NCBI RefSeq assembly: GCF_900109295.1
Contig: NZ_FOIZ01000001.1
Span: 186,001 to 250,000, forward strand
DNA: 64,000 nt
Direction: 5' to 3'
DNA from: Cognatiyoonia koreensis
Lineage (GTDB): Bacteria; Pseudomonadota; Alphaproteobacteria; Rhodobacterales; Rhodobacteraceae
In this document: positions 13,101-20,022 of the stretch, one piece after another
Numbering within the stretch: position 1 is the stretch's first letter
Layout of the letters: every line of letters begins with the position of its first letter
Notes under the pieces: generated by a model
The model's database searches: none
Seen by the model: only the letters and a program-made list of their open reading frames with translations
What the model was told of the DNA's origin: nothing
Position numbers and translations under genes: made by a program

Positions 13101-13367
13101 AATGTCGTCGATATCGACCTGATGGCAGCCGCGTTCCAGTCCGGCACTATCGCACCAACAGCGGGGCTGACGGCTGGCGTCGACCAGCTTGTGGGGCAAT
13201 TGCGCAATGTGCCGTCGGTTCTGCGGCTCAACTACTACATGAACGGCGAAGGTCGCGATGTCGCGCGCGCGCGTCTTGATGCCGTCGAAGACCTGATACG
13301 CGAACGGTGGGCACAAGAAGGGCAGTATCGTCTGCTGATCGAACGCACCATCCGGCAACTGCAGTAA
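1116..13367 (+). CDS. Giant secreted DUF11/DUF7507-repeat surface protein (4083 aa)
   Basis: The start is ATG 1116 after a strong SD. Residues 1-31 are a signal peptide (basic MRRRFKR, hydrophobic core, cleavage near GPAHA). An N-terminal domain of about 200 residues is followed from residue ~237 to ~3860 by about 30 tandem modules of ~120 residues, each with the pattern VGDxITYxxxVTNTGNVTL, then a pair of Cys, then TVTQDDIDAGxVTNxAxA. This is the DUF11-type conserved repeat, an Ig-like fold usual in surface adhesins. Near residue 3865 comes an SdrD/Cna-B-like domain (CGDVIGKVFDDRNMNGYQDG), then a ~75-residue tail with an amphipathic helix, vaguely like part of an OmpA domain. The barrel gene follows 15 bp downstream, so the two are probably one operon. 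Likely a very long cell-surface stalk or adhesin; the ligand is unknown. Confidence 0.85.
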   Translation: MRRRFKRSCGLRSIIAVAVVALFGMLGPAHATPFTTTVPGSGIQLPSEYPEAGGVVIILTGANGNIYYQFSNPDGAFVGFQNRGQPSRFRGNPFTINDPIALDCGFRDCAAYFGGQIARMDVRFSAYDGDTQVGGFDYRRIQLVMNGFNVGSWSDRQTEITNDSGTTSFGTANGFGNNTFNTGWFSSTNPALLNNILTSGRTTTQVRDDTPNDNYWDFRRGNSLGQESLRTIAPGYELEKTRLGASGGDPTQFLSVGEEIDYRYIVRNIGSTNISNVTVDDDKIGPVTCSPTFLRRTEAGTGSAREAECFGTYTVTQEDFDAQELTNVAIATGTSEFGQLGRLEAEVTLSGPGTDPGLTLTKEASPETFSTVGEVITYTLTAFNSGDVTLSNVAITDPMLSGLSCSFATIAPLSSENTDNSESCTGTYRITQDDIDAAAAGTPLVNNAAATARDPDGVVQNATASATVTGPASAPDLTVEKIAQQTSYAAVGDVINYNIVVTNTGNVTWRTPVQIDDDLTTDETCPNVVVAPGGSVTCSASYIVDQPDLDAESVLNTVDVEISVNGVTAEGSADATVDADVQPLLSIEKSLLSGPNPITAADDELVYEYILRNEGNVALANVDLSDDKVSVTCPSTTIPATGQITCTSGTYIVTQDDINAGEVTNVATATSTTAAGSTVDDATDTLVVPVDQSPSLSIDKSASPITPAEFFEGEEITYSYLVTNDGNTTIDGPFEVNDNKFVDPISCPPGPLDPTETLTCTAIYTITDTDQAAGFVTNIASVTAGTVTSPTDSESVPQGGAPAIGLAKIATDSAFVEDPMVSFDALTETLYYRFTITNTGTTVINSTTQPITLNDPLLTSDNCAAQQPENLFVQGVGTPSSYECTGFRTGVTQADIDAGFVTNTATVSFVAGGSPVESPDATATIFADITPAFTLEKIAPTPATYAAVDEEITFTFRVTNDTIQTLAEVVVTDPMIPTLDCTLTNVAQGSPQTCSGTYIVTQDDLDSGSVLNIATALGTSPTGATATATDNATLTLAPGAANPLFTFDKVASTDTFAAVGDEISYSFAFENTGNITLTDLTVNDTQLGYSCLVPSLAPGETDATTCSVTYEITQSDIDAGSFTNSATATATGAPSVTDAETATGPAADPSYTFAKSVSGDFAAVGDVLTYTLSVTNTGNVTLDSIAISDTSPQIAPTTFSCAPADLEPGETETCSFTYNVRQADIDRGEVTNTADITASPPFGGPIPDTATATSDGPDEIIALRVEKTETDGDSAFEDALSTESFSFQIFNDSNVTVRDLVIDDPMIGLSCPVVDLLPGANAIACDGGPNFETAYTIQQADVDAGTILNEVTVTGTTDQGTTVQASDTLSLIGPDQIPALSIVKSTTSPPFSAVGDVLTYSYAVRNEGNITLTSDITVDDDTTPATCPPLPSGGLAPLATLTCTATYAVTQEDLDRGFVTNTATASINQPIVPNDADPDFEDGLAEITTAVPGTATVNATQLPALAIEKRIKPGTPTIYGATSDVITFEFLVTNTGNVTTTDDIVIDDPQIGANFVCESDPVAPGDTISCETTWSPAQGNIDDGSFTNAADASTVFNGGTIATPETATATANAIQTPELTVTKTLDLGSLPIFQTGATADFTYLVQNTGNETIFGPIEVADNLIPVVTCELGDLLPGESLECTGSYTVTVDDVLLGSVTNLAIGSGTTQDGDVIESDPASATIPAAADPAISITKVADLSTFNAVDQTITYTYTVTNTSRGDPVGIPPSPPPALARPIDIIDDKLADPVVCFRTSDDDPDIAPGETITCSETGTYSITQEDLDAVQAGVSTGFVTNNAFGQTDYPGVLSVISAPVMVTVFGESEPALTVEKSITSSITEAEVDDVITYEITVTNDGNVTVSGILVTDPLIDILSCEAGGITDPAILRLAPEEVAVCTGEYIVTQADIDAQELVNTATASGTTPHGTPVSGSDDVAQTLAEDDPSVDVLKEVNVGEPGDSFAAVGEMLTYTVTVTNDGNVTLSATTVTDILFPGEECLIGPLAPGESDDSCQFVYEVTQEDVDRGVIDNEATARSTSAAPGAEIVEDSDAISRGGPDREPSVALLKSALTASFDEDGDQIAYEFTVANTGNITITDVPEIDDDKIDDVTCEALPSGGLPPSGFITCSGTYTVTQDDVDAGFVTNVASVAVENPLDPGDTLTATDSVTTNGVRDGDFTVTKLASDDTDVMEGDVITYTYRVENTGNVRLFNVTLSDAHESSAGTTNLSIIGGAAIGTIAPGETVTRTSTYTVTQADIDAGNDLTNVATVSVDLPTGMTPLPPETAEEAVTVDAPDPSIEAIKTVTPPAVLEPGEDVVFTVTVENTGNVSLDDVRIVDTLTRNDASIVSPAPVAIYDSGDVGVADVLDVGEIWTFLVTHTLTQDDIDAGGLSNSARAFGTDPFDATVTDVSDNGTGTGSSPTQLTIPPMPGINGVKTITSTTTAVDGVVRFEIAITNTGNVTLTDVLVASDTLERADGTSLTLSSGPTFFRSTDGSGAGTLQVDETAIYRASYVLTQDDVDAGGLSNRAVVSGEPPVGSPVRDVTDDGDDGDGNTTNDPTILAIPSDPSLALRKELTAGGPTFDAVGDALTYTFTVTNSGNVTITDPITIDDPLITDAGGIITCDAGPIAPDDSITCEGTYAVTQDDLDAGEVLNTARATDGNVSSPEAEETVPALQLPALETVKEAVSIEVEGDVFTDIASERFVTDAIVTYEFTVTNTGNVTLTDAVTVSDNLIDDVTCPALPAGGLAPDDALVCEGIYTVTTDDVFLTSVTNIASATSGETESPLVSETVPADGEPALETVKELTAVTNPDDSDAPDLTFDEVGDVLTYTFSVTNTGAVAFVADVNLQDTLIDDPILCFESSDDDPDLRAGETVTCEATYEITQNDLDAGEVVNEAFAETIYGADLRPVVSEPVTETTLAAADPSLDISKSVATLPLTAVDQVLTYTLTIANDGNQTLTDVVATDPLLPGLSCDIGDMAPGAVEMCSDTYQVTQDDIDDGFVLNTASVSGVDPRGDAVESETELTVDGPDATPALALNKTATPDPFGPVGSSITYVFEAVNEGNVTLFDVTITDPDADPDYTCVIPRLTPLASDDFCTLTVAITQDDKDRGEITNTAFAAATDPRGTEVDASDEITTPSEPAMPGIEATKTVSSSSIVLGAFVDYTLTVRNTGDVSLTVPPDAITDVMTRRDPEETEISLDDPFSYLAGDTDDDGLLDVTEVWTYTGRRQITQVDIDGGGFDNFVTITATDPFDTPVSDVSDDGNDGDGDSESDPTEFIIVPGPALDVVKTVLTGGSDAGDEVVFAIAVTNSGDVTLRDVVIADTLRRNDGTDLSADVGAAGLVDPATAPATFAPGETWIYNVAYTLTQDDVDAGGLTNSATATANPPTGRPVSDISDNGDDGDGNTTDDDTVLVIAPDPDFEVVKTVDTRDDPDAPLFVGDVVSFTITVSNNGNVTLTDLVLTDTLTNFDGDALTPDSVSLASGDSETEIATGAANVYTVLYTLTQADIDSGGVQNIATADVVTPGGLPLTDVSDNGDDTDGNTTDDPTVLVIDPVSSMEATKEASIPVRLSGNRFEVTFDMTVSNTGNVTQRDLVITDDLAAFVAPATLISTTVPVVDGFAGAGGANAGFNGTTDTNLVTADVELAPETTGTIQITVVYDVADGFPAQANTIAVLSDRIIVPVTANAEVEASAEPDIFATKSVTPDDALIGSTVTYTLTFENLLTTAESNLTIVDDLPAGIVYTPGTALFNGADTPVPTLTGRSLRWSNVTLAPLELVTITLQARVVGELGEITNRAYVLDADGNIVSNIATATITRRPEPVFDCGDVIGKVFDDRNMNGYQDGVQEPDRSLITDQTYDGGKGAAPIVTAPDYEPGLANVRLATVDGTIITTDEYGRFSVPCAALPAAIGSNFTLKLDERSLPTGYRVTTENPRVVRLTAGTVAKLNFGASIANVVDIDLMAAAFQSGTIAPTAGLTAGVDQLVGQLRNVPSVLRLNYYMNGEGRDVARARLDAVEDLIRERWAQEGQYRLLIERTIRQLQ
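1822..12690 (+). repeat. About 30 tandem DUF11-like protein modules
   Basis: Hand counting of the module header (P-x-L-x-V-x-K ... N-x-G-N-V-T) gives 30 units of ~120 codons, diverged enough that the DNA is not a simple satellite. Most units have one Cys after the header and another in the TCSGTY segment, suggesting a disulfide per module. Five units (about 19, 20, 26, 27 and 28) form a second class: they lack the Cys pair, contain TLxRxDG and LTQDDVDAGGLSN, and end in Asp-rich linkers of the type DNGDDGDGNTTDD, which resemble calcium-binding loops. Confidence 0.8.
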
Positions 13368-13382
13368 GGGGAGAAGGTGATA

Positions 13383-16300
13383 ATGAAAACAGGAACCCTC
13401 TCCCGCCTACTGGGTGCAACCGCGATCAGCTTTTGGGCACCTGTCGCCCTTGCACAGGATGTTACGACAATTCCGGTCGGTGCCAATACCGAGGCACCGA
13501 CCCCGACCTTTTCCCCCGAGGGTTTCGTCATCTCGGTCAATGGAGATGCCATCCTTGGTGATCGGGCCGTGCAGGATGTGGTGCGGCGTACGGATGTGCA
13601 GCTTGCCAACGCCGATGTGCAGGTCACCTTCGACGGCCTTGGTGCGGATCCGCGGCTTGACGTAGAAATCGTCGGTGACGCTCCGCGCCGCGCGGGCGAG
13701 CAACTGACCCTGCAATCCGCAACGAACTATCCGGCCTTCGTCAGCCGGGCAGAAATGCGCATTATCGACCGCGCCGCAACAGGCGGGCCGCGCACAATCG
13801 GCGTCTACGACATGTCGCCGAATGGACAGCTGTCGATCCCGCTGCCTGAAGGGAACGATCTGATCGTCGTGCACCGGGTTTACGGCACTGATGGTCGTTT
13901 CGATGAGACAGCGCCTTTGCGGCTGACAGTTGATGACGCGCGCAGACGTATCGACGGCGTCGAAGACGGTGCCGATAGCGCCGTAGTGCGCAATATTGAT
14001 GTGACCGGCGGTGCCGTAACGGTCCGCGGCAGCGATGTGGCACCGGGGGCGACAGTCACGGCATTGGGTGAACGCATCTCGACCGACCGCGACGGCGGAT
14101 TTATCATCCAGCGCATCCTGTCTGCAGGAGATTACGGCGTGGACGTAAGGGTGCAGGGTGGCGGTCAGAACGTCGACCTGACGCGGGACATCACGATCCC
14201 ACGCGCCGAATGGTTCTATGTGGCGACAGCAGACCTGACCTATGGGATTCGCGAAGGCGATAGCTTTGACGGGCGCGAGACTTATACAACCGGGCGGTTC
14301 GCGGGCTTTGTAAATGGCAAAACAGCAGAGGGCGTGCGGATCATCGGGTCGCTCGACACGGGTGAAGGCGATCTGGAGGACATCTTCCGTGACCTCGATA
14401 AGCGCGATCCAAGACAGCTGCTCTTGCGGGTGGACCCGGATGATCTTTACCCAACCTACGGCGATGACAGCACAAGCGAAGATCTGACACCAACAGAGGG
14501 CCGCATCTTTCTTCGGATCGAAAAGGACCGGAATTTCGTGCAATGGGGCAACTTCAAGGGCGACCTGTCCGACAATGCCTTCGTGCGGAATGAACGCAGC
14601 CTCTACGGGCTTTCGGCAGGTGTCGAAACCCGCGCGGCGACGTCGCGGGGCGATGCGATGGGGCGGTTTGCATTCTATGCAGCGCAACCCGAACGCAGCC
14701 CGCATCGGGATGTGTTTCTTGGCACTGGCGGATCGGTTTTCTTTCTAGAAAAACAAGACATCGCGCAGGCCTCTGAAACGATCAGCATCCAGTTGCGTGA
14801 CCCTGACACGGGGCGAGTTACTCAAACGCGGCAACTGGTAGCCGGGCAGGATTACCAGATCAATTATATCCAAGGTATTGTGACCCTCTCGCAACCGCTG
14901 CAGGCCTCGGCAAGTGAAGGCCTTTTTGATATCGGCAGTGCGAGCAAGCATGACGTGGTGCTGGTGGCGGCCTATGAACATACGCCGAGCGCGAGCGATG
15001 TTGACGGTTTTGCCTATGGCGCGCGTGCCGAGGGCTGGCTGACAGATAACATCCGGGTAGGCGTCAGTGGCATGCTGGACGAAACCGGCGATACCGATCA
15101 TCAGGTGGTCGGTTTGGACGTGATGTATCAGATCTCGGATGACAGTTTCCTGCGGCTCGACTACGCCGAAAGCGAAGGCACGGGTTTTGACAGCACGTTT
15201 TCAGCAGATGGCGGTCTGATCGTCGATACCATCACGGCGACGGGCAGCAGTGGCGAAGCGTTCAAGCTGGAAGGCAAGTTGAACCTGTCCGATCTGGGCG
15301 TGGCTGCCGACGGGGCCATCGGGGCCTATTTCGAACGGCGCAGCGAGGGGTTCGCCTCGCTTGATACTCAGGTGACAGCCGCAACGGGCGACGAGCTGTT
15401 CTGGGGACTCGCCGCAGACGTAAAGGTGAGCGATCAGTGGACACTGGGCGTGGGGTATGACGCATACGAAAACGATGCAGGCGAAACCGATACAACGGGC
15501 ACAGTCGCGGCAAGCTATCAGGCGACAGCGCAACTGAATTATGCCATCGGGTTGGAAACGCAGGATAACACCGGCGGTACCCGTCCGGGAAGCCGGACAG
15601 ACCTTGCAGCGCGGCTGACCTACACGCCGGACGACGCCATTGCCGCTTACGTCTTCGGGCAGACAACGCTTGACCGTGACACGCTGCCAGCAAATGACCG
15701 CTTCGGCGTGGGCGGGTCTTATGCGTTCGGCAATGGCTGGCAGGTCGGCGGCGAAGTCTCGGACGGCTCGCTCGGCATCGGCGGGCGTGTCACTGCGGCC
15801 TACGCGGATGGCAACGGGAATACTCGTTATGTTAGTTACGAGGTTGATCCTGATCGCGAACTTGACGGAATAAATCTGTCGGGGCGCGATCGCGGGCGCT
15901 TTGTTGCTGGCGGATCGCAACGGATCAGCAGCACGATCGATGTCTTTGGTGAAAATACCTATGACCTTTTTGGTGTCCACGACTCACTGATCAGCGCCTA
16001 CGGGCTGACATACACGCCGACCGATACACTCAGCTTCACGGGTGCGCTTGAAATCGGGCGGGTGGACGATGGCGACCAGTATGATCTGGATCGCCGTGCA
16101 CTGTCACTTGGCATGATCTACAGTGATGCGCAGCTTGATGCGTCGGGTCGCGTCGAATACCGCACCGAAGACGGGTTGAACGCGGGCAATGACGTTACGG
16201 CGGATACGCTGCTAGTCTCGGCCAATGCCGCCTACAAGTTCGACGAAGTCCAACGCCTTGTTTTCTCGGCTGACATTGCCCGCACGAAAACCGAACAAAG

Positions 16301-16823
16301 CAATCTGATCGAAGGCGACTACGCTGATGTCGTGCTGGGCTATGCCTATCGCCCCATCGAAGATGACCGGCTGAACATCCTCGCGCGCTACCGTTTCCTG
16401 TCCGATACACAAGGCCTGCGGGACGCGGAAGAGGACGGCCCGCGCCAGCGTTCGCAAGTCGTCAGCGTCGATGCGTCTTACGACCTGAACCCGCAATGGA
16501 CGATCGGTGGCAAGCTTGGCTATCGCAGCGCGGAAACAGCTATCGATTCCGACAGTGATTTCGCGCAGAATGACGCCTGGCTGGCGGTCGCGAATGCGCG
16601 CTATCATCTTGTACATGATTGGGACGCCTTGCTAGAGGTACGACAGCTGAACCTCGTGCAGGCCGAAACCTCCGAAACCAGTTTCCTTGGCGCGGTCTAC
16701 AAACACATCAACAACAACGTAAAGGTTGGCGTCGGCTACAACTTCGGCAGCTTCTCGGACGACCTGACGGACCTGACACAGGACGATCAGGGGGCCTTTG
16801 TAAACGTGATTGCCAAGTTCTAG
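13383..16823 (+). CDS. Outer-membrane beta-barrel protein paired with the repeat adhesin
   Basis: About 1146 residues. I chose ATG 13383 because GGGGAGAAGG lies at good SD spacing; an in-frame GTG at 13377 sits too close to it. A signal peptide is visible (MKTGTLSRLL..., cleaved near ALAQ). The first ~270 residues are soluble beta-rich segments, followed by DLYPTYGDDSTSEDLTPTEG and FLRIEKDRNFVQWG, then about 700 residues of alternating hydrophobic/polar strands with aromatic girdles, ending in ...VNVIAKF with the terminal Phe typical of BAM substrates. No TonB box or plug was recognised. It lies directly behind the giant repeat gene, so it may anchor or export it. That role is inferred from position. 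Its TAG stop shares the CTAG palindrome with the stop of the convergent bhcD. Confidence 0.75.
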   Translation: MKTGTLSRLLGATAISFWAPVALAQDVTTIPVGANTEAPTPTFSPEGFVISVNGDAILGDRAVQDVVRRTDVQLANADVQVTFDGLGADPRLDVEIVGDAPRRAGEQLTLQSATNYPAFVSRAEMRIIDRAATGGPRTIGVYDMSPNGQLSIPLPEGNDLIVVHRVYGTDGRFDETAPLRLTVDDARRRIDGVEDGADSAVVRNIDVTGGAVTVRGSDVAPGATVTALGERISTDRDGGFIIQRILSAGDYGVDVRVQGGGQNVDLTRDITIPRAEWFYVATADLTYGIREGDSFDGRETYTTGRFAGFVNGKTAEGVRIIGSLDTGEGDLEDIFRDLDKRDPRQLLLRVDPDDLYPTYGDDSTSEDLTPTEGRIFLRIEKDRNFVQWGNFKGDLSDNAFVRNERSLYGLSAGVETRAATSRGDAMGRFAFYAAQPERSPHRDVFLGTGGSVFFLEKQDIAQASETISIQLRDPDTGRVTQTRQLVAGQDYQINYIQGIVTLSQPLQASASEGLFDIGSASKHDVVLVAAYEHTPSASDVDGFAYGARAEGWLTDNIRVGVSGMLDETGDTDHQVVGLDVMYQISDDSFLRLDYAESEGTGFDSTFSADGGLIVDTITATGSSGEAFKLEGKLNLSDLGVAADGAIGAYFERRSEGFASLDTQVTAATGDELFWGLAADVKVSDQWTLGVGYDAYENDAGETDTTGTVAASYQATAQLNYAIGLETQDNTGGTRPGSRTDLAARLTYTPDDAIAAYVFGQTTLDRDTLPANDRFGVGGSYAFGNGWQVGGEVSDGSLGIGGRVTAAYADGNGNTRYVSYEVDPDRELDGINLSGRDRGRFVAGGSQRISSTIDVFGENTYDLFGVHDSLISAYGLTYTPTDTLSFTGALEIGRVDDGDQYDLDRRALSLGMIYSDAQLDASGRVEYRTEDGLNAGNDVTADTLLVSANAAYKFDEVQRLVFSADIARTKTEQSNLIEGDYADVVLGYAYRPIEDDRLNILARYRFLSDTQGLRDAEEDGPRQRSQVVSVDASYDLNPQWTIGGKLGYRSAETAIDSDSDFAQNDAWLAVANARYHLVHDWDALLEVRQLNLVQAETSETSFLGAVYKHINNNVKVGVGYNFGSFSDDLTDLTQDDQGAFVNVIAKF

Positions 16824-17785
16824 AATTCAATCTCGATCGCGACACCCTGCGCCACGGCAAGATCGACGACGGTTGATGCAACCGCAAGATCCTGCAGGCC
16901 AACGCCTGTACCGTCAAACAGGGTGATATCGTCTGCGCTTGTGCGTCCGGGCGAATCTCCGTTGATGACAGAACCGATTTCCGTAATCTGGTCCGCCGTT
17001 AGCAACCCGGCCGCAATCGCATGCTGCGCCTCGCCGATACTGACAGACTGCGCGATTTCATCAGTAAAGACTTTTGCCCGCCCCAAAAGCGCAGTTTCAA
17101 CCTCTTGCTTGCCCTTTGTGTCCGTTCCCATGCAGGCGATATGCGTGCCGTGGCTGATGTGCGCATCCATCAATGATGGCGCAAAGGCAGAGGTGATCGA
17201 GATGATGACATCTGCTTCCTGGCCCATACGTTCCAGATCGACAGCCTCGAAAGGAATGCCAAGCTCGTCCGCCAGATCGGAGAGGCGCGACAGCATGTCG
17301 GGGTGGTAGTTCCAGCCGATGACCTTCTCGAAATCTCGTTGCTCCAGCGCTGCACGCATCTGGAATGTTGATTGATGGCCAGCACCGATCATCCCCAGAA
17401 CCTTCGCATCCGCGCGAGCCAAGTGCTTGATCGACACTGATGACGCGGCCGCCGTGCGCAAGGCCGTCAGCAGGTTGCCACCGACAAGCGCGCGGCACTG
17501 GCCGGTGTCGGCGTCAAACAAGAAGATCGTGGATTGATGGTTCGTCAGCCCCTTGGCGTCATTTCCCGGCCAGAACCCACCTGATTTCAGCCCAAGCGCC
17601 AGACTTTCGCGGTCAAAGCCCGACTTGAATCCATATAGCGCATCAGCATGTCCGATGGCCTCGCGGATGACCGGAAAGTTATAGGCCGAACCCTTGGACA
17701 TGGCGGCAAAAACCGCTTCAACTGCATCGAAAGCAGCCTCGCGCGTCATCAGGCCCGCGATTTCTTTCTCTGGCACAATAATCAT
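16820..17785 (-). CDS. bhcD: Iminosuccinate reductase BhcD (ornithine cyclodeaminase family)
   Basis: A 321-residue member of the ornithine cyclodeaminase/mu-crystallin family: GFKSGFD and GGNLLTALRTAAASS near residues 52-115, then a Rossmann motif GMIGAGHQS near 130-140. In the beta-hydroxyaspartate cycle, known from Paracoccus denitrificans, this enzyme reduces iminosuccinate to aspartate with NADH, regenerating the amino donor used by BhcA. The assignment rests on being the last gene of a bhcA-B-C-D order; the family alone would also allow ornithine cyclodeaminase or alanine dehydrogenase. A good SD (GAGGATGACAG) precedes the ATG. Confidence 0.9.
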   Translation of the reverse strand: MIIVPEKEIAGLMTREAAFDAVEAVFAAMSKGSAYNFPVIREAIGHADALYGFKSGFDRESLALGLKSGGFWPGNDAKGLTNHQSTIFLFDADTGQCRALVGGNLLTALRTAAASSVSIKHLARADAKVLGMIGAGHQSTFQMRAALEQRDFEKVIGWNYHPDMLSRLSDLADELGIPFEAVDLERMGQEADVIISITSAFAPSLMDAHISHGTHIACMGTDTKGKQEVETALLGRAKVFTDEIAQSVSIGEAQHAIAAGLLTADQITEIGSVINGDSPGRTSADDITLFDGTGVGLQDLAVASTVVDLAVAQGVAIEIEF

Positions 17786-17871
17786 CTGTCATCCTCATGA
17801 GACGGGCCGGTCATCAAGACCGCCCCATTGTTTTTCTTTGTCCAATCAAACTTTCCCCGGAGGGTCCGCAC

Positions 17872-19035
17872 TCAGTAAGCTTTGCCACGTGCAGATACGG
17901 GCCACAGCGTTTCAACCTTCCCGTTGCGTACGCCGACATACCAGTCATGGACGTTGCAGGTCGGGTCGCAGTGGCCAGGAACCAGATGCAGCTTGTCGTT
18001 GACCTTCAACGCGCCCTTCGGATCAGACACAACGCCATGCTCGTCAGAACACTTCACATAGGTCACGTCATCGCGGCCATAGATCGTGGGCAAGCCGCTG
18101 TCGACGGATTGTGCTTTCAGTCCCGCATCAACGATGGCCTTGTCCGCCTTGGCATGGCTCATGACAGAGGTGAGGATGAACAGTGCGTTTTCCCATTCAC
18201 CCTGATCAATGCGGTTCCCATCCTTGTCGAGGATGCGGCCATAGTCTGCATCCATGAAGGCATATGATCCGCATTGTAGTTCGTTGAAAACACCTGATGC
18301 GCTTTCAAAATAGTAAGACCCTGTGCCCCCACCGCCGACGATGTCACACTCAAGTCCGGCCGCCTTCAACAGGTCAACGCTTTCTTTCACCTGACCTATT
18401 GCGATCTGGGTTTTGGCCTGGCGTTCTTCATACGAATCAAGGTGTTGCATCGCGCCTTGATAAGCTTGGATGCCTGCAAATTTCAGACCGTCTGCGGCAT
18501 CAATCGCCTTGGCTAGTTTGACGACAGGTTGGCCATATTGCACGCCGCAGCGCCCGGCACCGACGTCTATTTCCACCAGACATTCGATCTGTGTGCCATG
18601 GCGGACAGCCGCTTCTGACAGGTCTGCAACGTTTGCAATATCATCCACACAACAGATCGCGCGCGCGCCCAGTTTCGGGATACGGGCCAGTCGGTCAATC
18701 TTTTCAGGCTGGCGGACCTGGTTCGAGACGAGCACGTCCTTGATGCCGCCGCGCGCGAAAACTTCGGCTTCTGACACCTTCTGGCAACAGACACCGCACG
18801 ACCCGCCCAGCTTTTCCTGCAGCAGAGCGACATCGACGGACTTGTGCATCTTGCCGTGGACCCGGTGGCGCATGCCGTGGGATTTCGCGAAGTCGCCCAT
18901 TTTCTTGATGTTGCGCTCCAGCGCATCAAGGTCCAGCACAAGGGATGGCGTTTGAATATCTTTCGCGTCCATGCCGGGCAGGGCAGGCACGTCGTAGCCG
19001 ACTTCGAGGCCCTCGAATGATGTTTGCTTGTTCAT
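17872..19035 (-). CDS. bhcC: beta-Hydroxyaspartate aldolase BhcC
   Basis: 387 residues, a D-threonine aldolase/DSD1-type fold-III PLP enzyme. The PLP lysine lies in RHRVHGKMHKS (about residue 62), and the C-terminal metal-binding His/Cys appear in VPGHCDPTCN. In the cycle it condenses glycine with glyoxylate to (2R,3S)-beta-hydroxyaspartate. It is third in the bhc operon, 12 bp downstream of bhcB and 86 bp upstream of bhcD. The bhcC-bhcD gap contains a small GC hairpin (GGTC/GACC arms around 17807-17823) that could modulate bhcD expression. Apart from context it could be called a D-threonine aldolase-like protein. Confidence 0.92.
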   Translation of the reverse strand: MNKQTSFEGLEVGYDVPALPGMDAKDIQTPSLVLDLDALERNIKKMGDFAKSHGMRHRVHGKMHKSVDVALLQEKLGGSCGVCCQKVSEAEVFARGGIKDVLVSNQVRQPEKIDRLARIPKLGARAICCVDDIANVADLSEAAVRHGTQIECLVEIDVGAGRCGVQYGQPVVKLAKAIDAADGLKFAGIQAYQGAMQHLDSYEERQAKTQIAIGQVKESVDLLKAAGLECDIVGGGGTGSYYFESASGVFNELQCGSYAFMDADYGRILDKDGNRIDQGEWENALFILTSVMSHAKADKAIVDAGLKAQSVDSGLPTIYGRDDVTYVKCSDEHGVVSDPKGALKVNDKLHLVPGHCDPTCNVHDWYVGVRNGKVETLWPVSARGKAY

Positions 19036-19047
19036 AAGCTTTCTCCC

Positions 19048-20022
19048 TTAACCTTTGATCCAGGGCAGCGTGTCCATATCGACATTGCCGCCGGTGATGA
19101 TGACGCCGACGCGCTTGCCTGCGAAGGTGTCCTTGTTCTTCAAGATGGTCGCCAGTGGCACAGCGCAGCTTGCTTCGATCACGATCTTCATGCGCTGCCA
19201 CGTCAGTTTCATTGCCGCGATGATCTCGTCCTCGCTTGCTGTCAGAATGTCGGTGACATGGTTGCTGACGAAATGCCAAGTCAGGTCTTTCAACGGAACC
19301 TTCAGCCCATCGGCAATCGTGTTGGGTGCATCATCGGCGATGATGTGGCCCGCCTTGAAACTGCGATAGGCGTCGTCGGCTTGCTCGGGTTCCGCTGCGA
19401 TGATCTTCACCTCGGGTGCGATATTGGACAGGGTCAGGCAAGTGCCAGAGATCATGCCGCCGCCACCAATCGGGGCGATGACCATGTCGAGCCCGTCTGT
19501 CTGTTCCATCAATTCCCTGCTGCAGGTGCCTTGGCCCGCGATCACGCGCGGGTCATTGTAGGGGTGCACGAAATTGCCGCCGGTTGCGGCCTGCACCTCG
19601 GCAAAAACGGCTTCACGTGATGTTGTAGAGGGTTCGCATTCAGTAATGGTTCCGCCATAGCCGCGCACCGCGTCCTTTTTGGCCTGCGGTGCCGTTCGGG
19701 GCATGACCACGTTACAAGGAATGCCCCGGCGTCCGGCTGCATAGGACAGGGATAGCGCGTGATTGCCGGACGAATGGGTGCAAACCCCCTTGTCGGCGTC
19801 TTCTTCGCTCAGCCCGAAAACGGCATTGGACGCACCGCGCACCTTGAAGGCACCTGCCTTCTGAAAGTTCTCGCACTTAAAGAACAGCTCTGCCCCGCTT
19901 AGGTCATTGAAATAGGACGAGGTCAGCACAGGCGTGCGATGGATATGCGGCTTGATGCGCTCGTGCGCGGCGAGCATATCGTCAAGTGTCGGTATGATCA
20001 TGTCTGCAACATCCTTCATCAT
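19048..20022 (-). CDS. bhcB: erythro-beta-hydroxyaspartate dehydratase BhcB
   Basis: 324 residues, a fold-II PLP serine/threonine dehydratase. The PLP Lys is in FQKAGAFKVRGA (about residue 60), the substrate loop is SSGNHALS, and the glycine-rich phosphate cradle is GGGGM. It removes water from beta-hydroxyaspartate, giving iminosuccinate, which BhcD reduces. The ATG overlaps the bhcA stop (ATGA), so translation is probably coupled; a second ATG follows immediately, so the first codon is uncertain by one. Without the operon, a threonine dehydratase call would be equally natural. Confidence 0.92.
   Translation of the reverse strand: MMKDVADMIIPTLDDMLAAHERIKPHIHRTPVLTSSYFNDLSGAELFFKCENFQKAGAFKVRGASNAVFGLSEEDADKGVCTHSSGNHALSLSYAAGRRGIPCNVVMPRTAPQAKKDAVRGYGGTITECEPSTTSREAVFAEVQAATGGNFVHPYNDPRVIAGQGTCSRELMEQTDGLDMVIAPIGGGGMISGTCLTLSNIAPEVKIIAAEPEQADDAYRSFKAGHIIADDAPNTIADGLKVPLKDLTWHFVSNHVTDILTASEDEIIAAMKLTWQRMKIVIEASCAVPLATILKNKDTFAGKRVGVIITGGNVDMDTLPWIKG

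Noticed and set aside
13407..14705. 432-codon open frame on the minus strand inside the barrel gene
   Set aside because: It mirrors a plus-strand gene with a signal peptide and good SD, has no recognisable domain, and is a shadow of high-GC codon bias.
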